Assembly: GCA_014800105.1 (NCBI GenBank)
Contig: JAAVGQ010000035.1
Coordinates: 6,605-22,686 of the forward strand
Direction of reading: 5' to 3'
Source: Bacteroidales bacterium
GTDB taxonomy: Bacteria; Bacteroidota; Bacteroidia; Bacteroidales; Muribaculaceae
DNA: 16,082 nt
Every line of letters begins with the position of its first letter. Positions within the stretch are counted from its first letter, which is position 1. The notes under the pieces are model-generated. The model worked only from the letters and a program-made list of their open reading frames with translations, was not told where the DNA came from and did not search any database. Position numbers and translations under genes: made by a program. Positions 1-6,785 of this stretch are shown here, piece after piece.

Positions 1-1348
1 ACAATTCTTCAAGCGGACAATCGTAAAATAGTCCCTGGAGAGATTTTCCTACACCAAGGGTCAGGACTTCATCGCCGCTCTCAATTATTATTGATTTAAG
101 ATTATTACAGCCATTAAAAGCATTATCACCGATTGATAAAACAGACGCGGGAATTGTTATTGATCCCAGGTGTGTGCAGTCTTCAAAGGTTTCTTTTTCG
201 ATGCTTGTAATTGTTCCCGGTAGAGTAATTTCACCAGAAACATATCTACTAACAAAATATATATGATCGGGACCATATAGTATTTTATCTTCTATCCAGG
301 CTCCCTCAGGATTGTATCCCACGGTAACGCCGTAACTTCTCCATTCATAGTAGCTTGATGTAAATTGATGAAAAGTATATCCAAACGGATCTTTTACTGT
401 CGTCGGATAAGCAGATTTAATTAGATTGGTACATCCATAGAATGCCTCGGATTCGACGGAAATTACCGAAGGAGGCAGTATAACTTCATTTAAGCCACTG
501 CAATTATAGAATGCCTGATAGCCTATTGAGGTGACCTTTGATGGTATAGTTATATACTTTATATTACTACATTGGTAAAATGCACTTGCTCCGATTCCCT
601 CTAACGATTCGGGTAGAATTACTTTTTCCAAACTACTGCAGCCGTAAAAAGCATTATTAGCTATTAAGGTGACATTTTGTGGAATTTCTATGGAGGTCAA
701 ACTACTACAACCATAAAAAGCACTTTCACCTATTGAGTTAACATTTTGTGGAATTTCAATTGAGGTCAGCTTGCTGCAATCTTTAAATGCCTGATCACCT
801 ATAATTTCTACTGATTCAGGTATAGAGAAAGTTGTTCTATTACTAATCATAACATTGATTAGCTTAGTTCTATCAACAGATATTTCATACCAATCTTCGT
901 CCGAATGAATCCATTCTGATACTAATGAACCATCATCACCTATGACATTTATAGTCTCAATATTGGGTATACGGTTATCCTTAAGTAGATCTTTAACATT
1001 TTCAACGTATCCTGAAATAGTAAGTGATTTAAGATTATCACTTGAGAAATCCAGCCATATTACAGTTGCGGTATATGTTTTATTTTTAAATTCATACTCG
1101 TAGCTTTCTGGAATAGTTACCGATTCAAGAGATGGGTCAATAGCTATTACTGTACTCCCCGACGCTGAGGTCGCCTCATAAGTAATGCCATCAATAGTTG
1201 TCTGTACCGCTGTCCAGGCATGCGCACTCAAAACATTGAGAAAAACAATGAGTAAAATCAAGAGACCTCGGTAAGAAGTCCCCTTGATGAATCTCGGTAT
1301 TACTATCTGAGATGGATAGCCATCCGAATGAAGTAAAAGTTTTTTCAT
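1..1348 (-). CDS. BspA-like leucine-rich-repeat secreted surface protein, 5' part (C-terminus beyond left edge)
   Basis: An open frame reads from an ATG at 1348 down to base 1 without a stop (449 codons), so the gene is cut by the window edge. Residues 29-41 are strongly hydrophobic and are followed by SAHA-W, a plausible signal peptidase I site near residue 44; the n-region before it is unusually long (about 28 residues). From about residue 172 the protein carries repeats of roughly 23 residues with the pattern I-P-x-x-V-x-x-I-G-x-x-A-F-x-x-C-x-x-L, for example around 199-215, 222-238, 245-261, 268-284 and 398-414. This is the LRR_5/BspA family, which in Bacteroidales is mostly exported and implicated in adhesion or ligand binding. 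A non-repeat insert lies at about 311-375. The stretch I counted (661-720) is 33% G+C, against 53% in a sampled stretch of speA, suggesting an accessory or variable gene. The ligand and the sorting signal are not visible. Confidence 0.88.
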   Translation of the reverse strand, partial: MKKLLLHSDGYPSQIVIPRFIKGTSYRGLLILLIVFLNVLSAHAWTAVQTTIDGITYEATSASGSTVIAIDPSLESVTIPESYEYEFKNKTYTATVIWLDFSSDNLKSLTISGYVENVKDLLKDNRIPNIETINVIGDDGSLVSEWIHSDEDWYEISVDRTKLINVMISNRTTFSIPESVEIIGDQAFKDCSKLTSIEIPQNVNSIGESAFYGCSSLTSIEIPQNVTLIANNAFYGCSSLEKVILPESLEGIGASAFYQCSNIKYITIPSKVTSIGYQAFYNCSGLNEVILPPSVISVESEAFYGCTNLIKSAYPTTVKDPFGYTFHQFTSSYYEWRSYGVTVGYNPEGAWIEDKILYGPDHIYFVSRYVSGEITLPGTITSIEKETFEDCTHLGSITIPASVLSIGDNAFNGCNNLKSIIIESGDEVLTLGVGKSLQGLFYDCPLEEL

Positions 1349-1546
1349 TGATGTTTAATTTGTTGATTTATTTTTGAGGTTATTGTGTAATGTTTATGGT
1401 TTATGGGAGTTGGAGCTTATGAATTGGGTGCAGGATGCCGAGTGAGTGGAACAGTGTCTATATTTTCAAAGCGAGAAGTACGTGAAAATCGGGAACTCAG
1501 GAAAGTCCTTTTGTGTCCTTTCGGGTTACGCATTCCATTTGATGTC

Positions 1547-1577
1547 CAAAGGTACTACAAATGGCGTGTATTGCAAC
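1547..1577 (-). promoter_or_regulatory. Putative promoter of the LRR gene
   Basis: Read on the minus strand, a perfect TAnnTTTG element (TACCTTTG, 1554-1547) is preceded after 19 bases by GTTG (1577-1574), one mismatch from the TTTG -33 element. This matches the Bacteroidetes promoter layout. Transcription would start near 1540, leaving a leader of about 190 nt before the ATG at 1348. Confidence 0.45.
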
Positions 1578-1608
1578 AATAGTGTGGCAAAATTTTGAAA
1601 AAATGTGT

Positions 1609-1616
1609 TATTTTTG
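1609..1616 (+). promoter_or_regulatory. Putative -7 element of the kinase gene
   Basis: TATTTTTG matches the Bacteroidetes -7 consensus TAnnTTTG exactly. No good TTTG lies 19-21 bases upstream; the nearest TTTTG (1593-1597) is too close. If it is used, transcription would start near 1623, at or just past the ATG at 1621. That implies a leaderless mRNA or a start at the in-frame ATG 1693. It lies back to back with the minus-strand promoter at 1547-1577. Confidence 0.4.
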
Positions 1617-1620
1617 CGCT

Positions 1621-2988
1621 ATGAATACGAGTAATTCCTCCGAGTCGGGATTTGTCAGGGATTCTGACTCCGATTTTCGCGTTTTGACGGGGATGACTGA
1701 CGTCGAGATTCTCCGGGTATCAAAAACCAATATTATCGCCCGTGGAAGGCGGTATGGCCGGCTGTGGTTTCTAAAAGGATTGCGGCCTGAGGTGCGTGAT
1801 TCCAACGTTAACCGCCGTCAACTCCAGAAGGAGTTCGAGATACATTCGCGACTTCTTGATGTGGGAGTAGTTCAGGCAGTGAGTCTCGAGATAATCGGAG
1901 AGCTGGGCCTGTGCATAGTCGAAGAATGGATTGAGGGAAAAACCCTTGCACAACTGCTGCAGGAAGGCGAGCTCACGGAGAAAGAACGCCGCAGGATAAT
2001 GCGTGAGATCATTCGCGCGGTGGGCTATATCAACAGCAGGGGCGTTGTTCACCGTGATCTGAAGCCTGAGAACATAATGGTGCGTGATGTGGGTGGTAGC
2101 GTTGTTATCATCGACTTCGGGCTTGCTGACACTGATGACTACGTGGAATTGAAGCAGGGAGCGGGCACAACCGGGTATATCTCGCCTGAGCAGATCAGTG
2201 ACAGGCAGGCCAGGCCGTCAGATGATATCTACAGTCTTGGCGTGATAATGAAGCAGCTGTGTCCCGGTTACAACCGTATAGCAACGCAATGCACCGGCCC
2301 GGTGGATAAGCGCCCCGTGGATGCTGAGGCATTGTTGAAAATGATTGATGCGCGAGACCGGCGGCCGCGACGGCTGCTGACGGTGGCCTGTGGTGCAGTG
2401 GTGGTTGCGGGCATCGCGATGCTGATGAATCATTACCTTGAATTGTCTGATGCAACAGAACGGGCCCAGCATCGCGTCGCAATACTGTCAGAGACTAACC
2501 GTGCCCAGGAATTACGCGTGACTGAATTGACTGACTCGTTGACGGGGATGACTGACCGCATGAATCGTGCCGAGGACGAGATCAAACGAGTGGATTCATA
2601 TAATGCATCGCGCGCGAGGGCTTACGTCGAGGGGTGCAGGAAGATTGACGAGGCAATCAAGAAATTTGACAGTGAAATTCAATCTGATCTCGATAATCCC
2701 AGTCCCGAGTTTTATGATAAGGTAGGTGTAATGCGCAAACGTGTTCTGGCTATATGTGAGTATGCCTTTGACCTGAAGAGGTTCCCCGAGTTGCACGAGG
2801 ATGATAAGTATAAGTTGAGGGAAGAGTTGCAGGACCATTTCTACTCAGTATATTCGTCTTATTATACTGAGTGGCAGGCAAAATTCTACAGGGATGAAGT
2901 GGACAAAAACTGGGGGCCGGGGGGATATGCGCCAAAGCCCGCCTCTATAGATGTTAATGACACTGACAGTGTGCCTCAATCAGAATGA
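1621..2988 (+). CDS. Hanks-type Ser/Thr protein kinase, single membrane helix, periplasmic coiled coil
   Basis: Predicted to transfer phosphate from ATP to Ser/Thr of protein partners in the cytoplasm. Counting from ATG 1621 (455 aa), the kinase core shows a likely ATP-anchoring lysine K52 in the WFLKGL segment, catalytic loop HRDLKPEN at 144-151 (D146 the base), DFG at 165-167, and GTTGYISPEQ at 182-191 as activation/P+1 loop. The glycine-rich loop is degenerate: KTNIIARGRRYGR stands where GxGxxG is expected. The lobe is short, and a hydrophobic helix at about 252-269 follows directly after a basic stretch (RDRRPRR). Residues about 275-330 are charged and heptad-like, and the remaining 125 residues are unrecognised, presumably periplasmic. 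ATG 1561 is also in frame but its extension overlaps the putative -7 element, and ATG 1693 would keep the kinase core, so the start is uncertain. The substrate is unknown. The kinase is divergently transcribed from the LRR surface protein. Confidence 0.88.
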   Translation: MNTSNSSESGFVRDSDSDFRVLTGMTDVEILRVSKTNIIARGRRYGRLWFLKGLRPEVRDSNVNRRQLQKEFEIHSRLLDVGVVQAVSLEIIGELGLCIVEEWIEGKTLAQLLQEGELTEKERRRIMREIIRAVGYINSRGVVHRDLKPENIMVRDVGGSVVIIDFGLADTDDYVELKQGAGTTGYISPEQISDRQARPSDDIYSLGVIMKQLCPGYNRIATQCTGPVDKRPVDAEALLKMIDARDRRPRRLLTVACGAVVVAGIAMLMNHYLELSDATERAQHRVAILSETNRAQELRVTELTDSLTGMTDRMNRAEDEIKRVDSYNASRARAYVEGCRKIDEAIKKFDSEIQSDLDNPSPEFYDKVGVMRKRVLAICEYAFDLKRFPELHEDDKYKLREELQDHFYSVYSSYYTEWQAKFYRDEVDKNWGPGGYAPKPASIDVNDTDSVPQSE

Positions 2989-3107
2989 CAGGTTGAAGCA
3001 CCGGGCGCGAGGGCAAGAGCGTGACGAAATATGGCTGCCGGCAGCGGCGGTCACCACAGTAGTGTAACCCGCATCAAATGTCAAAAAGTCAAAAAGTTTC
3101 TATAAGT

Positions 3108-3139
3108 TTTGAGATATTAAGCACTATTTACTATCTTTG
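3108..3139 (+). promoter_or_regulatory. Promoter of the PpiD-like gene (Bacteroidetes type)
   Basis: TTTG at 3108-3111, 20 bases, then TATCTTTG at 3132-3139: both elements and the spacing match the Bacteroidetes consensus exactly. Transcription should begin near 3146, giving an AT-rich leader of about 80 nt before the ATG at 3225. This is the best-formed promoter in the window. Confidence 0.75.
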
Positions 3140-3224
3140 TGCGATTATTGCGCCGTGACCCCACGTGTGCAATGGTCGTGTTTAACTGTAAAATAATAAA
3201 TCAATCAAAACAATAAACTATTAA

Positions 3225-5297
3225 ATGTCAGCACTTGAACAAATCCGTAAAAGACCTGCCCTCATCATTTCGATCTTAGGTCTTGCTCTCTTACTGTTCA
3301 TTTTTACAGCGATCAGTAACCCCGAAAAACTCTTCAGCGATCCCAGCACAATCGCTAAGGTCGATGGCAAGAAAATCGATTATGCCGATTTTCAACAGCG
3401 TGTTGACCAGCTCCGTAGCCAGTACGAAGCTCAGGGATACAAGAATATTGACAACGCGATGCTCCAGGAGCAGGCCATGCAGTCACTCATCGACGAGCAG
3501 CTCATGAATGCCGAGATGGAAAAGCTCGGTATCGTGGTTACACCTGAGGAGCTCGGCCAGGTAATGCTGGGCCAGAATATCCCCATGCCCATTCAGCAGC
3601 TTTACTACCAGCGCCAGCAGCAGGGACTCTACACCGGCTATGAACTCCATGAACTCGCTACCAACCCTCAGCAGTATGGCCTCGACGCTCAGACTGCCGC
3701 TGCCTACAAGCAGCAGTGGGCTGACCTTGTAGAGCAGGTGCGCCAGATGCTCACCCAGCAGAAGTTTGCCTCTCTTCTCACCGGCGCTCTCGTTGCCAAC
3801 AACCTCGACGCGCAGGCTCAGTATACTGAGAACAACGGTTCACGCGAAATACGCTTCGTGAAGGTAGATGCGTCTACACTATCTGACAGCGATGTTGAAG
3901 TTTCTGACGCCGATATCCGCAAACAGTATGACGCTGATAAGAATATGTATCGTCTTGACGAGGATACTTACCTCGTGTCTTACATCCTTTCTCATGTTAC
4001 TCCCAGCGATGCTGACCGTCTTGAGGCTACTCAGGCAGTAGAAGCAGCTCTCATGGGAATGCGCGAGCAGGCCGGCACGAAAGCACTCGCTGATAACAAC
4101 AAGTTTGTCGTTACCCGCCTCAACACTGCCGAGAAGTATCTTCCCGCCAACATTAAGGATAAGCTCGAATCACTCAAGCAGGACACCGTTCAGCAGCTCT
4201 CTTTCTATGACAACAAGTACACCCTGGCTAAATACCTCGGTGCAGATGTAGCTGTTGACTCAATTTCGTTTGACATCATCGGTATCGCTGAATCAGCTGA
4301 CGTTGACTCAATCCTTGCAGCCCTCAATGCCGGCGCAGCACTCGCTGACATGCCTGAGGGTGCAATCATGCAGTCACAGCTTGACCAGCGCGTTTCTCTC
4401 CTCAACGGTAACCCCAATCTCAACCTCGTTCTTGCTAATGCAACCGTGGGTGAGTACTTCAACGCACCTGACTATACCGGAACCCCCAACATGGTTTTCC
4501 GCCTCGTGTCAAAGGATGCTCCCGTTCCCGTTTACAGCATTGCTGAGGTAACTTACCAGCTCGAACCCTCATCAGCTACCATCAACGATACTCAGAGCCG
4601 CCTGCGCGCTTATGTTGCCAATAACAGCAATTCAAAGGATTTTGCAGCTAATGCAGTTTCAGCCGGCTATACAGCTATTCCCGCTACCGTGAACAACTCT
4701 TCACTCTCTATTAATAATGTAGCTGATACTCGCGCCCTGGCTAAGTGGGCAGTCAATGCTAAGAAGGGTCAGGTATCTGACGTGTATAGCAACGATGACA
4801 AGAGCTTCTTTATCGCTGCAGCTCTCAATAACAAGTATGACAAGGGCTACACTCCCGTGAGTGACTCGCAGGTCAACGCTCAGGCTCGTGCCAAGGTCGT
4901 TCGTGACAAGAAGATTGAAACACTCCAGGAGCGTTACAACGGCAAGGGTAATTCAGTTGATCAGTACGCTTCAGCTATGAATGCTAAGGTTGATACTGCA
5001 ACCGTAACCTTTGGCCAGAATTACGTGCGTGGCTTCATGCCCGGCGACGGCAAGCTCATTGCGGCTGTTTCGGCTGCCAAGAACGGCGAGTTTGCAGGTC
5101 TCGTACCCACTGATTATTCAGTTGTAGCATTCGAGGTGATCGGCGACAACGCTCCCGAGCGCGAGTTTGACGAAGTAAACGACGTAACCTACTTCCAGCA
5201 GTCACAGGGAGCTAACAACGTCCTCCGCAACTGGAACCTCATTCTCCGCGCCAACAAATCAGTTGACAACAAGATTCAGAAATTCTTCAACGACTGA
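3225..5297 (+). CDS. PpiD-like membrane-anchored periplasmic foldase (SurA N-terminal domain), parvulin domain not recognisable
   Basis: A 690-residue protein with a short cytoplasmic basic N-terminus, one membrane helix at about residues 12-30, and a large periplasmic part. Residues about 38-185 resemble the SurA/PpiD N-terminal chaperone domain, starting with the typical VDGKKIDYADF and a long helical, Gln-rich region. The C-terminal part, with ALAKWAVNAKKGQVSDVY followed by a conserved RDKK-containing helix, matches my recollection of Bacteroidetes proteins annotated as peptidylprolyl isomerase (about 700 aa). In the middle, where a parvulin domain would sit, I cannot find the usual signature (a segment like AxxxSDDPxSxxxGGDLG), so PPIase activity is doubtful and a holdase/chaperone role is more likely. 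Family knowledge: PpiD assists folding of outer-membrane and secreted proteins. The gene is monocistronic, with its own promoter at 3108-3139 and a terminator 27 bases after the stop. It could be a paralogue of a second, catalytic PpiD elsewhere in the genome. Confidence 0.85.
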   Translation: MSALEQIRKRPALIISILGLALLLFIFTAISNPEKLFSDPSTIAKVDGKKIDYADFQQRVDQLRSQYEAQGYKNIDNAMLQEQAMQSLIDEQLMNAEMEKLGIVVTPEELGQVMLGQNIPMPIQQLYYQRQQQGLYTGYELHELATNPQQYGLDAQTAAAYKQQWADLVEQVRQMLTQQKFASLLTGALVANNLDAQAQYTENNGSREIRFVKVDASTLSDSDVEVSDADIRKQYDADKNMYRLDEDTYLVSYILSHVTPSDADRLEATQAVEAALMGMREQAGTKALADNNKFVVTRLNTAEKYLPANIKDKLESLKQDTVQQLSFYDNKYTLAKYLGADVAVDSISFDIIGIAESADVDSILAALNAGAALADMPEGAIMQSQLDQRVSLLNGNPNLNLVLANATVGEYFNAPDYTGTPNMVFRLVSKDAPVPVYSIAEVTYQLEPSSATINDTQSRLRAYVANNSNSKDFAANAVSAGYTAIPATVNNSSLSINNVADTRALAKWAVNAKKGQVSDVYSNDDKSFFIAAALNNKYDKGYTPVSDSQVNAQARAKVVRDKKIETLQERYNGKGNSVDQYASAMNAKVDTATVTFGQNYVRGFMPGDGKLIAAVSAAKNGEFAGLVPTDYSVVAFEVIGDNAPEREFDEVNDVTYFQQSQGANNVLRNWNLILRANKSVDNKIQKFFND

Positions 5298-5323
5298 TGT
5301 CGTTATAGCCATAACTGATAAAG

Positions 5324-5354
5324 GCGACCGGGCATTAAAAGCTCGGTCGCTTTT
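5324..5354 (+). terminator. Rho-independent terminator after the PpiD-like gene
   Basis: A 10-bp stem, GCGACCGGGC (5324-5333) with GCTCGGTCGC (5341-5350), contains one G-U pair and closes a 7-base loop. It is followed directly by TTTT. It begins 27 bases after the stop codon at 5297. Confidence 0.88.
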
Positions 5355-5379
5355 CATATGTGACGGGCATGTCTGTTCT

Positions 5380-5610
5380 GAGAGCCCCCGTGAGGGACCA
5401 CAAGAAGTTAACTGCGGGAATAGCTTTGGCGCTTTAGTTGTACGAAAGCCTATCGCATAGAGAGTCTCCGGAGGAGACGAGAGAGTTTAACCGCGGACAC
5501 GCCTCCGAGGCTTGGGCTATACGAGTACCTATCGCATTGAGAGTCTCCGTGAGGAGACGAAAGAGGATAACCTCGGCATGAGCCCGCGGTATTCACGACT
5601 TCCTAAGGCT
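5380..5610. repeat. Degenerate tandem repeat, about 2.9 units of 79-80 bp, each with a small hairpin
   Basis: Three diverged copies begin with GAGAG at 5380, 5460 and 5539. Copies 2 and 3 share GAGAGTCTCCG and GAGGAGACGA; copies 1 and 2 share the end CCTATCGCAT (5449-5458 and 5528-5537); all have a TAAC followed by a G+C-rich stretch in the middle. The start of each unit folds as a hairpin: GTCTCC-GTGA-GGAGAC in copy 3 (5543-5558), with a GNRA-type loop, GTCTCC-GGA-GGAGAC in copy 2, and a partial CCC-GTGA-GGG version in copy 1. No convincing gene lies here. The 418-base gap 5298-5715 otherwise holds the terminator at its left and the inverted repeats at its right. Function is unknown; it may be a proliferating intergenic repeat or a structured RNA. 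Confidence 0.7.
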
Positions 5611-5612
5611 GA

Positions 5613-5665
5613 ACCCACGGAGTGGGTGAAACAAAAAAATCACACTCTCGTGAACCATTTCACCC
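5613..5665 (+). other. Two mutually exclusive inverted repeats upstream of rubrerythrin
   Basis: ACCCAC (5613-5618) and GTGGGT (5622-5627) form a 6-bp hairpin with a 3-base loop. GGGTGAAA (5624-5631) is also perfectly complementary to TTTCACCC (5658-5665). The two stems share 5624-5627 and cannot both be fully formed in one RNA. This resembles an attenuator layout, but there is no poly-T tract after the second stem and the upstream transcript start is unknown. It may instead be the end of the adjacent repeat family. Confidence 0.45.
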
Positions 5666-5715
5666 TAACGGTTGTTTGAAAGACATAAGAACTATTTTAA
5701 TTACTCTATACAACT

Positions 5716-6258
5716 ATGAAGGAACTTAAAGGATCTAAGACTGAAGAATGCCTCAAGGCAGCGTTTGCCGGAGAATCACAGGCTGCAACCAAATATGCTT
5801 TTTACGCTAAGAAAGCAAAGAAAGACGGATACCAGCAGATTGGTGCTATCTTTGATGAAACTGCTCACAACGAGCATGTGCATGCTAAAATCTGGTTCAA
5901 GCTTCTCCATGACGGTGATGTTCCCGGGACAATTGACAACCTGAAGGATGCAGCTGCAGGTGAAGAATGGGAATACGAAGATATGTACAAGGACTTCGCA
6001 GCTACTGCACGTGAAGAAGGCTTCAATACAATCGCAGCATTGTTTGAAAAAGTAGGTGAAATCGAACGTACCCACATGGAACGTTACCGTACACTCCTCA
6101 AGAATATCGAGGATGGAATCGTCTTCTCTCGTGAGAATGACCGCGTATGGATGTGTCGCGAGTGTGGCAATATTCACTTCGGTAAGTCGGCTCCACAGGT
6201 GTGCCCCGTATGTAAGCACCCTCAGGCTTACTTCGAGCTTCGTCCTGAAAATTATTGA
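5716..6258 (+). CDS. rbr: Rubrerythrin
   Basis: A cytoplasmic non-haem di-iron protein that reduces hydrogen peroxide in anaerobes, taking electrons through its rubredoxin domain. The 180 residues match the usual family length. The ferritin-like four-helix domain fills residues 1-135 and shows E20, the E53-x-x-H56 motif, acidic residues around 83-88, and the second E117-x-x-H120 motif as iron ligands. The C-terminal rubredoxin-like domain carries CREC (147-150) and CPVC (163-166) as the four cysteines for one iron. The gene stands alone: 418 bases separate it from the upstream gene and a strong terminator follows. The start is the only sensible ATG before KELKGSKTEECL, the usual rubrerythrin N-terminus. 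No clear promoter was found; the TATTTTAA at 5693-5700 is too poor and too close to the ATG. The switch-like inverted repeats upstream could bear on its control, but that is inference. Confidence 0.96.
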   Translation: MKELKGSKTEECLKAAFAGESQAATKYAFYAKKAKKDGYQQIGAIFDETAHNEHVHAKIWFKLLHDGDVPGTIDNLKDAAAGEEWEYEDMYKDFAATAREEGFNTIAALFEKVGEIERTHMERYRTLLKNIEDGIVFSRENDRVWMCRECGNIHFGKSAPQVCPVCKHPQAYFELRPENY

Positions 6259-6334
6259 TACTCTGTAGCGATTTGCGAAATATCGTAACTGAAATTCAAT
6301 AGGTAATAAATATATACGCATAACCGAAATTCAC

Positions 6335-6369
6335 GCGGCTGCCCTCATCGGCAGCCGCACTCTGTTTTT
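6335..6369 (+). terminator. Rho-independent terminator after rubrerythrin
   Basis: A perfect 9-bp G+C-rich stem, GCGGCTGCC (6335-6343) with GGCAGCCGC (6350-6358), closes a 6-base loop. A T-run follows at 6365-6369, after 6 intervening bases. It lies about 75 bases beyond the rubrerythrin stop. Confidence 0.82.
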
Positions 6370-6381
6370 GATGCTTCTTAT

Positions 6382-6410
6382 TTTGATCAAAGAAATTTTT
6401 TGTAATTTTA
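6382..6410 (+). promoter_or_regulatory. Possible promoter of the 55-residue membrane protein
   Basis: TTTG at 6382-6385, then 17 bases, then TAATTTTA (6403-6410), one mismatch from TAnnTTTG. Spacing is at the short end for Bacteroidetes promoters. The region is very AT-rich, so a chance match is possible. Transcription would start near 6417, about 43 nt before the ATG. Confidence 0.3.
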
Positions 6411-6459
6411 TATCCACGTGTTATTTTAAAAATTTTTTCTTTAGGCAATTGGAATTGAT

Positions 6460-6627
6460 ATGAGTGCTCATTCTATTTTTGAAGCTGTCGTAATAACGGT
6501 ATGTTTCGTGGTTATGATCAGTAAATTGGTTATTCTTTTAAGAAAGAAGGATTATTCGAGAGCTAAGACTCAGGCGCTTATGATTTTGATAGCTGTTATA
6601 GTGGCCGTTGCACTTATTATTACGTAA
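6460..6627 (+). CDS. Small two-helix membrane protein, 55 aa, unknown function
   Basis: ATG at 6460, TAA at 6625-6627. The product has a hydrophobic segment at about residues 8-27, a basic turn LRRKKDYSRAK at 26-36, and a second hydrophobic segment at about 39-54 ending IIT. Positive-inside logic places the loop in the cytoplasm and both ends in the periplasm. It is not a shadow of another gene: it sits alone between the rubrerythrin terminator and the rplU promoter, and its hydrophobic-loop-hydrophobic plan is coherent. I recognise no family. The pattern (short tail, helix, RKK loop, helix) is common among unnamed small inner-membrane proteins. Without homologues the call rests on length, position and composition only. 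Confidence 0.6.
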   Translation: MSAHSIFEAVVITVCFVVMISKLVILLRKKDYSRAKTQALMILIAVIVAVALIIT

Positions 6628-6653
6628 TTTTAATGGAAATAATCCGGTAAAGT

Positions 6654-6685
6654 GTTGTGGGAATGAGTGAAAAGTGCTAAATTTG
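6654..6685 (+). promoter_or_regulatory. Promoter of rplU-rpmA
   Basis: GTTG (6654-6657, one mismatch to TTTG), 20 bases, then TAAATTTG (6678-6685), a perfect TAnnTTTG. Transcription should start near 6692, giving a leader of about 94 nt before rplU. Confidence 0.6.
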
Positions 6686-6726
6686 CACCGAAATTTGTGC
6701 CGACGGGGCTCGAATGAAGAGGAAAA

Positions 6727-6757
6727 TGACCGCATGGTCAAGCATCCCGCCTCGCGG
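6727..6757 (+). other. Structured 5' leader of rplU (two small hairpins)
   Basis: Within the predicted leader, TGACC (6727-6731) pairs with GGTCA (6736-6740) around a GCAT loop, and CCGC (6747-6750) pairs with GCGG (6754-6757). Ribosomal protein operons are often autoregulated by leader structures, so this could be a binding site for L21 or another protein. The stems are short and I do not recognise a known leader family. Confidence 0.3.
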
Positions 6758-6785
6758 ACGTTAACTATAAACACTTAAATAACAG

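Noticed and set aside
1561..1620. Upstream in-frame ATG extending the kinase by 20 residues
   Set aside because: The extension overlaps the putative -7 element at 1609-1616, and the extra residues (MACIATIVWQ...) do not look like part of the kinase.
3034..3045. GCTGCCGGCAGC palindrome after the kinase gene as a terminator
   Set aside because: There is no loop and no T-run, so it is a bare 12-bp palindrome in a G+C-rich patch.
5263..5460. 65-codon plus-strand frame over the PpiD-like 3' end and terminator
   Set aside because: It starts inside the foldase gene in another frame and runs through the terminator hairpin and the first tandem repeat unit.
5380..5610. CRISPR array
   Set aside because: Units are 79-80 bp, diverged along their whole length and only three in number, with no identical short repeat separated by unique spacers and no cas gene nearby.
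5776..6321. Open frame of 181 codons on the minus strand across rubrerythrin
   Set aside because: It lies antisense to an unmistakable rubrerythrin with all iron ligands, and its translation shows no family motif.
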